This document shows, in pieces, positions 59,324 to 64,000 of a stretch of DNA of 64,000 nt (the stretch's first letter is position 1; each line of letters starts with the position of its first letter). This DNA comes from Aureimonas psammosilenae (GTDB lineage Bacteria > Pseudomonadota > Alphaproteobacteria > Rhizobiales > Rhizobiaceae), in NCBI RefSeq assembly GCF_009176975.1, contig NZ_WEZG01000006.1:62001-126000 (forward strand), read 5' to 3'. The notes under the pieces are model-generated. The model was not told the origin of the DNA, made no database searches, and saw nothing but the letters and a program-made list of their open reading frames with translations. Position numbers and translations under genes: made by a program.

Positions 59324-60442
59324 CTACAGACTTATCAAGCGTTCTTGGCTTGACCGACTTCGATCTGGCGCGGCGTTCCCGCCAGAACGCGGGGACGTCA
59401 GTCGATGGCCGATCGCGAGGATCGGGCGCTCGATGAGAAGGTGTATGACAACCGCACCGACCACCGCCACGCCAAACGCCGCCAAAGTCGCGAGGGCCGC
59501 ACCCCATCCGTCCGACGCGAGCCGCAACGCAGCGACGACTTTCACGGTGCCGTGGATCAGAACGGGATGGAACAGGTAGAGTGCATAGCTCGCAGCTCCC
59601 AAAAGAAGCACGCTGGAAGCTTGGAGCCGAAGGTTTGCATTTTCCAGGATCACGGCGCCCGCCACCAGCGAAAACGCCGGGATACCGAAGAAGAGGTAGC
59701 GCAGCCCTTCGGGCTCGAGCATCTCGTCGTGAAAGTAGAAGGACATCGCGAGCGGAGCGAATAGGCCGAGGATGACCAGCACCGTGCCGAGCGGAACGCT
59801 GCGGAAAACAGCCTCGTCGCCGAAGCGCAGAAAGAGAACCGCGAAGGCGGCGCCGAAGAGGAATTCCAGAATGATCTTGCTTTGAACGAAGGAAACGAAA
59901 AAGGCCGACGATTCAACAACGAAACCGGACAGGACAAGCAAGCCGAAAACAGCGGTCAGCGTGCAAAGCGATTTCGTCAGCGAGCGTTGAAAGAAGGTCA
60001 ACGCGAAGGCGATATAGAAGAACAGTTCGTACATCAGCGTCCAGCCGAGCGACAGAACAAGATCCTGTCGCCCATCCGGAAAGACACCGGGAATAAAGAA
60101 CAACGATTTGACGAACAACTCGGTATCGAGATAATTCAACCCGTTCGGGTGAAATCCCAAAAGATAGAATGGCAGCAGAAAGAAGGTCGCCAGCCAGTAA
60201 AGCGGCATGATGCGGATCACGCGATTCAGCATGAACTGATCGGCCCGCTTGTTGAGCTTCGCGTTCGTAAAGAACATGATGAAGCCCGAGATTACGAAGA
60301 AGACATCGACACCATAGGCGCCGTAGCTATTGTCCAGACTGGTGCCAAAATTGTCGTTCAACACCGCCTGAAGATGATAATATACTACGATGATGGCGGC
60401 GAATGCGCGAAGACCTTGGAGATTGGCGATCTGATTTCGCAT
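59324..60442 (-). CDS. Acyltransferase family 3 (OafA/YrhL-like) membrane protein
   Basis: A 372-residue integral-membrane O-acyltransferase with about ten helices. Family motifs are the N-terminal LQGLRAFAAIIVVYYHL (about 7-23) with a catalytic-type histidine, YGVDVFFVISGFIMFF (about 44-59) and RIMPLYWLATFF. These enzymes acetylate or acylate surface sugars, Nod factors or peptidoglycan. Its DNA is less GC-rich than its neighbours, as is the 269-bp gap upstream, which fits acquisition. ATG at 60442; the frame is open for 69 more codons upstream. It converges with trmD. Confidence 0.87.
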   Translation of the reverse strand: MRNQIANLQGLRAFAAIIVVYYHLQAVLNDNFGTSLDNSYGAYGVDVFFVISGFIMFFTNAKLNKRADQFMLNRVIRIMPLYWLATFFLLPFYLLGFHPNGLNYLDTELFVKSLFFIPGVFPDGRQDLVLSLGWTLMYELFFYIAFALTFFQRSLTKSLCTLTAVFGLLVLSGFVVESSAFFVSFVQSKIILEFLFGAAFAVLFLRFGDEAVFRSVPLGTVLVILGLFAPLAMSFYFHDEMLEPEGLRYLFFGIPAFSLVAGAVILENANLRLQASSVLLLGAASYALYLFHPVLIHGTVKVVAALRLASDGWGAALATLAAFGVAVVGAVVIHLLIERPILAIGHRLTSPRSGGNAAPDRSRSSQERLISL

Positions 60443-60711
60443 GACGATCCAGCGCAACGCGATTGAGAGGTCAAATCTTCCCATCCGCCGCGAGGAGTCG
60501 GCAGAACCGGAAGCGTGAAATCGTTCGAGAAGCGCAACGATCGAATGTTCCGCTCGGTAAGCTGGATGTAATACCAGACCATATTCGACAGTCAACCACA
60601 TTCCGGACTTTAGGTTACCGAAACAAGGCTTGATGCACGAAGGCAACATTCGATTTCTAGCGATCGAATGTCACTATCTCGAAGTGTCGGCAAGGATCGC
60701 CACGCCAATCA

Positions 60712-61467
60712 TCAACGCGTGATGAAGTAATAGGCAGCCAAAAGCAAGCCGATGGTGATCACGAAGCCGCGCATATAGATCTCCGGCAGGCGCCGAGCCG
60801 CGAAGACGCCGGACCAGCCGCCCAAGGCCACGCCCGGAATCATCGCCAGCGCCGACGGCCAGTCCACCACGCCGCCCGCCACGAAAACCACGATGGCGAC
60901 AAGCGCGATCGTGGTGGCGAGAAGGTTCTTCAGAGCGTTGAGGCGATGATATTCGCCCCCTTGGCTCAGGCCGAGCGTCGCCAGCATCATGATGCCCATG
61001 CCGGCCCCGAAGAAGCCGCCATAGATCGCTGTCAGGAACTGCAGGAGCGGGGCGGCGATGCCCTTGCCGGCTTTGGCTTCTTGCGCATGGACGGCGCGCG
61101 GCTTCAGCCAGGGGCCGGCGGCGAAAAGCGCGGTCGCGGCAAGAAGCAGCCAGGGGACGAGGGCGCGGAACTGCGGGTTGTCGAGCGACAGAAGGATCAG
61201 CGCGCCGACGAGCGATCCGGCGAGCGAAACGAGAACGAGCACGAGCGCCCCGCGCCACATGCGTCGGATGTCGCCCCAATAAGCGAGCGTCGAGGTGACG
61301 TAGCCGGGAAACTGGGTGATGGAGGAGGTGGCGTTCGCCGAGATCGCCGGCGCCCCGGCGAGCGTCAGCGCCCCGAAGGAGATGAAGGTCCCTCCTCCGG
61401 CGACGGCGTTCACCGCGCCGGTGGCAAAGCCCGCCAGAAACAGGCCGAGGATTTCGAGAAGCGGCAT
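60712..61467 (-). CDS. Sulfite exporter TauE/SafE family membrane protein
   Basis: A 251-residue inner-membrane protein with about eight helices. Its two repeated halves each hold a family motif: AGFATGAVNAVAGGGTFISFGAL (about 12-34) and YGGFFGAGMGIMMLATLG (about 139-156), the paired glycine-rich GxGGG / GxGxG segments of TauE/SafE proteins. Members export sulfite, sulfoacetate or other organosulfur anions; substrate here is unknown. ATG at 61467. It lies 70 bp downstream of the mechanosensitive channel gene on the same strand. Confidence 0.88.
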   Translation of the reverse strand: MPLLEILGLFLAGFATGAVNAVAGGGTFISFGALTLAGAPAISANATSSITQFPGYVTSTLAYWGDIRRMWRGALVLVLVSLAGSLVGALILLSLDNPQFRALVPWLLLAATALFAAGPWLKPRAVHAQEAKAGKGIAAPLLQFLTAIYGGFFGAGMGIMMLATLGLSQGGEYHRLNALKNLLATTIALVAIVVFVAGGVVDWPSALAMIPGVALGGWSGVFAARRLPEIYMRGFVITIGLLLAAYYFITR

Positions 61468-61537
61468 GGCAGGGGACGGGTCCGGCGGCGGGGGTAGCGC
61501 TGAAGGCGATAGAAACCGCCGCCGCCGAAAGCAAGCC

Positions 61538-62680
61538 TCAGCCGTTGAGCGCGACGGGCCCAAGCTTTCCATCGAGACGATGGGGACCGGCATGCCCGTT
61601 CTCCCCTTCCCTTGGAGCCGAGAGATCGGCTCTCGTGCGCGGCAAGGCTTGCGGAAAGTTCTCCTGGAGGAAGCCGATCATCTTCTCGCGCACCTCGCAG
61701 CGCAGATCGAAGGTGCGCGGCGCGTTCTTGGCGCTGACCAGCATGCGGATCTGCATGGAGGATTCGGTGAAGTCGGTGACCTGCAGATTCACCACCTTGC
61801 CGTCCCAAAGCGGCGAGGCGTGGGCGATCTCTTCCAGCTTGGTGCGCAGCCGCGCCACAGGCACGGTGAAGTCGGTATAAAGCATCACCGTGCCGATGAG
61901 GGCCGCGCCCTCGCGCGTCCAGTTCTGGAACGGCTTCTCGATGAAGTAGGACAAGGGCACTACGAGCCGGCGCCAGTCCCACAAGCGCACCACGACATAG
62001 GTCGAGGTGATCTCCTCCACGTTTCCCCACTCGTTCTCGACCAGAAGCGCGTCGTCGATGCGGATCGGCTGGGTGATGGCGAGCTGGATGCCGGCCACGA
62101 GGTTCTTCAGGATGGGCTGAAGCGCGAGACCAGCGACGATGCCCGCCGCGCCCGCCGAGGCGAGCAGGCTGACGCCGTATTGGCGCACCCCGTCGAAGGT
62201 CATCAGCGCCGCCGACAGGGTGACGATCACGATCAGGGTTTCGGCGACGCGCTGGAGGATGCGCGACTGCGTGGCGTGCTTGCGGGCGAGAAGGTTGTCT
62301 TCCGCTTCCAGCTTGAAGCGCCTGAGGTGGATGGTGGTCCAGATGTGAAGCGTGGTTCGCGCCACCCAGCCGATGAGGAGGATCAGGAGAACCGACGTCA
62401 CCTGATGGACGAACACCGCGCCCGTCGCCGGCAACGGCGCGGCGGAAGCCGACAGCGCGACGGCAAGCGTCAGAAAGGCGAGGCGCGTCGGCGCTTTCGT
62501 GCGCGACACGAGCGAGCGCGTGAACAGGCTGCGATTGGCCGTGATGCGCAGCACCATCCGGAACAGGACAGTGTGCAGCCACCAGGAAAGAAGCGTGACC
62601 GCGCCGATGAAGGTGGCGCTGACCAGCCAGTCCGGCAGCCAGGACAGGTCGCGTTCGAGGGCGGCAAGTGCGTTGTTCAT
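61538..62680 (-). CDS. Small-conductance mechanosensitive ion channel (MscS family)
   Basis: A 380-residue membrane channel with four to five N-terminal helices, the pore helix ASAGAAGIVAGLALQPILKNLVAG (about 173-196) and the soluble vestibule with IRIDDALLVENEWGNVEEI and RRLVVPLSYFIEKPFQNWTR. The QPILKNLVAGIQLAI segment is the MscS signature. It opens on osmotic downshock to release solutes. ATG at 62680 with GGGGA 7 bp upstream. The C-terminal about 30 residues are charged and variable. It is divergent from rplS. Confidence 0.92.
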   Translation of the reverse strand: MNNALAALERDLSWLPDWLVSATFIGAVTLLSWWLHTVLFRMVLRITANRSLFTRSLVSRTKAPTRLAFLTLAVALSASAAPLPATGAVFVHQVTSVLLILLIGWVARTTLHIWTTIHLRRFKLEAEDNLLARKHATQSRILQRVAETLIVIVTLSAALMTFDGVRQYGVSLLASAGAAGIVAGLALQPILKNLVAGIQLAITQPIRIDDALLVENEWGNVEEITSTYVVVRLWDWRRLVVPLSYFIEKPFQNWTREGAALIGTVMLYTDFTVPVARLRTKLEEIAHASPLWDGKVVNLQVTDFTESSMQIRMLVSAKNAPRTFDLRCEVREKMIGFLQENFPQALPRTRADLSAPREGENGHAGPHRLDGKLGPVALNG

Positions 62681-62780
62681 GAAATCCCCTTCGCAGTTGC
62701 GAAAAGAGCAAGACATCGCGGCAGGCACGGTTCCCCGTTTCGGCCTGATTGGCTGCCATGCGCTCCCCGCAAGGCCCGTC

Positions 62781-62809
62781 TCGACAAAGCGCGCGCGAAA
62801 GTTTATGTG
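62781..62809 (+). promoter_or_regulatory. Candidate promoter for rplS
   Basis: TCGACA (62781-62786) and TATGTG (62804-62809) are spaced by 17 bp in the 215-bp divergent gap between the MscS-type gene and rplS. The boxes match sigma-70 consensus only partly, but spacing and position about 87 bp upstream of the start suit a ribosomal-protein promoter. Confidence 0.3.
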
Positions 62810-62895
62810 CGCGGCGTTCCTCAGAATAAATTGACCGTGTGATTTGCGGCCATGACCGGCAGGAGCCGGCATGAAACCAAGAGAGGCTACCTTCC

Positions 62896-63357
62896 ATGAG
62901 CAACATCATCGCCGAGCTGGAATCGGCCGAGGCCGCGCGCATCGCCGCCGTCCGCACCATCCCAGAATTTTCTCCGGGCGACACCGTCCGCGTCAACGTC
63001 CGCGTCACCGAAGGCACGCGTACCCGCGTCCAGGCCTATGAAGGCGTCTGCATCGCGCGCTCGGGCTCGGGCATCCAGGAAAACTTCACCGTCCGCAAGA
63101 TCTCCTATGGCGAGGGCGTGGAACGCGTGTTCCCGGTCTACTCTCCCATGCTGGAATCGGTGGATGTCGTGCGCCGTGGCCGCGTGCGCCGCGCCAAGCT
63201 CTATTACCTGCGCGATCGTCGCGGCAAGTCGGCCCGTATCGTGGAAGCCACGAACGTGCGCGCCCGCAAGCTGAACGACGAAGCCCGCGCCGTGGCGAGC
63301 GAGAAGGCCGCGAACGAGAAGGCCGCCAAGGCCGCTTCCAAGCAGGCCGCCGAGTAA
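62896..63357 (+). CDS. rplS: 50S ribosomal protein L19
   Basis: The 153-residue L19 begins [20 protein letters not shown] and holds [31 protein letters not shown] and [26 protein letters not shown], all standard. The C-terminal about 40 residues are Lys/Ala/Glu-rich, an extension common in alphaproteobacteria. AGAGAGG-type ribosome-binding site just upstream of ATG. A strong terminator follows, so it forms a monocistronic transcript, detached from trmD. Confidence 0.97.
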   Translation: MSNIIAELESAEAARIAAVRTIPEFSPGDTVRVNVRVTEGTRTRVQAYEGVCIARSGSGIQENFTVRKISYGEGVERVFPVYSPMLESVDVVRRGRVRRAKLYYLRDRRGKSARIVEATNVRARKLNDEARAVASEKAANEKAAKAASKQAAE

Positions 63358-63386
63358 GCTCTCAGTTCCCATCGCGATTTTCAGGA

Positions 63387-63413
63387 AAAGGCGGCCTTCG
63401 GGTCGCCTTTTTC
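63387..63413 (+). terminator. Rho-independent terminator after rplS
   Basis: A 10-bp stem AAAGGCGGCC / GGTCGCCTTT (one G-U pair) with a TTCG tetraloop is followed by TTC and a further TTTTC. It lies 30 bp beyond the rplS stop. Confidence 0.93.
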
Positions 63414-63481
63414 GTTTTCGGCCGTCACGTCGAACCGCGCGAACCTTGAGACGGGCGACGTTTGGGCGGATAGGAGAGCCC

Positions 63482-64000
63482 ATGTCCTTTAAGTCCCGCC
63501 TTTCGCGCATTCCCGTCGACCGCTTTCTTTTGGCCCTGATCGCAGCGGTCGCGATCGCCGCCTTCTTTCCCGCAAGAGGCCAAGCCGCCGAGGCGCTCGA
63601 CTGGATCACGTTCGGCGCGATCGCCCTCCTTTTCTTTCTCTACGGCGCGCGCCTTTCGCCCCAGTCGGTCTGGCAGGGCCTTCTCCATTGGCGCCTGCAG
63701 GGCATCATCTTTCTGACCACCTTCGCGCTGTTTCCGTTGATCGGTCTCGCCGCCCATCCCGTCGCCGAGCGGATCTTGCCGCCCGAACTCGCCTTCGGCC
63801 TCCTGTTCGTCACGCTCCTGCCGTCCACCGTGCAGTCCTCCATCGCCTTCACCTCGATTGCGGGCGGCAACGTGCCGGCGGCGATCACCAGCGCCTCCTT
63901 GTCCAACATCCTCGGCATCGTGGTGACGCCGGCCCTCGTGGTGCTGACGGCGAGCAGCGGCGCGGGATCGGACGTCTTCAGCCTGGCGGCAATCGAGAAG
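63482..64000 (+). CDS. Bile-acid:sodium-symporter-family transporter, 3' end outside window
   Basis: The visible 173 residues contain several membrane helices (VDRFLLALIAAVAIAAFFPA, ITFGAIALLFFLYGARL, GIIFLTTFALFPLIGLAA, FGLLFVTLLPSTVQSSIAF). The LLPSTVQSSIAFTSIAGGNVPAAI block (about 119-142) is characteristic of the SBF-like branch. Members carry organic anions; substrate unknown. ATG at 63482 preceded by AGGAGAG. It starts 125 bp after rplS beyond a strong terminator, so it is a separate unit. The C-terminal half is missing. Confidence 0.88.
   Translation, partial: MSFKSRLSRIPVDRFLLALIAAVAIAAFFPARGQAAEALDWITFGAIALLFFLYGARLSPQSVWQGLLHWRLQGIIFLTTFALFPLIGLAAHPVAERILPPELAFGLLFVTLLPSTVQSSIAFTSIAGGNVPAAITSASLSNILGIVVTPALVVLTASSGAGSDVFSLAAIEK

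Overview
The window is about 64 kb of GC-rich DNA with densely packed, mostly bacterial housekeeping genes. The gene content and order (dapF-mtaB-ftsY-ispZ, ffh-rpsP-rimM-trmD, acnA divergent from ccmABCDG, and the DUF2794, DUF1236 and DUF1223 families) point to an alphaproteobacterium of the Hyphomicrobiales (Rhizobiales). An Aurantimonadaceae-like member is my guess, not something the sequence proves. I see no insertion sequence, prophage, CRISPR array, rRNA or tRNA. Both ends cut genes: murA on the left and a bile-acid:sodium-symporter-family transporter on the right.

Layout. 1-5.4 kb: murA, a tiny membrane protein, betB, small conserved proteins, a Uma2-type nuclease, and an msrA / SelW-like redox pair. 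5.6-11.6 kb: a co-directional block of a catalytically degenerate ABC-exporter-like protein, a stand-alone cyclic-nucleotide-binding domain, a metallo-beta-lactamase-fold hydrolase and a membrane-bound class III nucleotide cyclase. Together these could make, sense and destroy a cyclic nucleotide and act on it at the membrane; this is the best candidate for an undescribed system. 11.6-25.8 kb: one long run of minus-strand genes, most overlapping by 4-8 bases. It holds four glycosyltransferases, a histidine phosphatase, a polysaccharide deacetylase, a tandem ABC ATPase fused to a heparin-lyase-like domain, an FkbM methyltransferase, and a peptide/oligosaccharide-type ABC importer (binding protein plus two permeases). 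It looks like a glycan synthesis, modification and uptake locus.

25.9-36.4 kb: an AcuI-like reductase, an AaeB/AaeX/AaeA-type efflux set, a Cache-domain chemoreceptor, leuC and several DUF proteins. 36.5-45.6 kb: acnA facing away from the cytochrome c maturation genes ccmAB-tam-GNAT-ccmCDG, then a ParDE toxin-antitoxin pair, a Nudix hydrolase and a TerB-like protein. 45.6-50.3 kb: the ispZ-ftsY-mtaB-dapF block on the minus strand. 50.3-55.5 kb: a transporter and small metabolic or stress proteins, including a VOC protein whose frame runs deep into the next gene. 55.9-64 kb: the SRP and ribosome block ffh-rpsP-rimM-trmD, separated from rplS by three minus-strand membrane-protein genes.

Apart from the ParD antitoxin, I recognise no DNA-binding transcription factor in the window. 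Starts were chosen from ribosome-binding sites and family N-termini; several are GTG or TTG, and three genes are under 70 codons.
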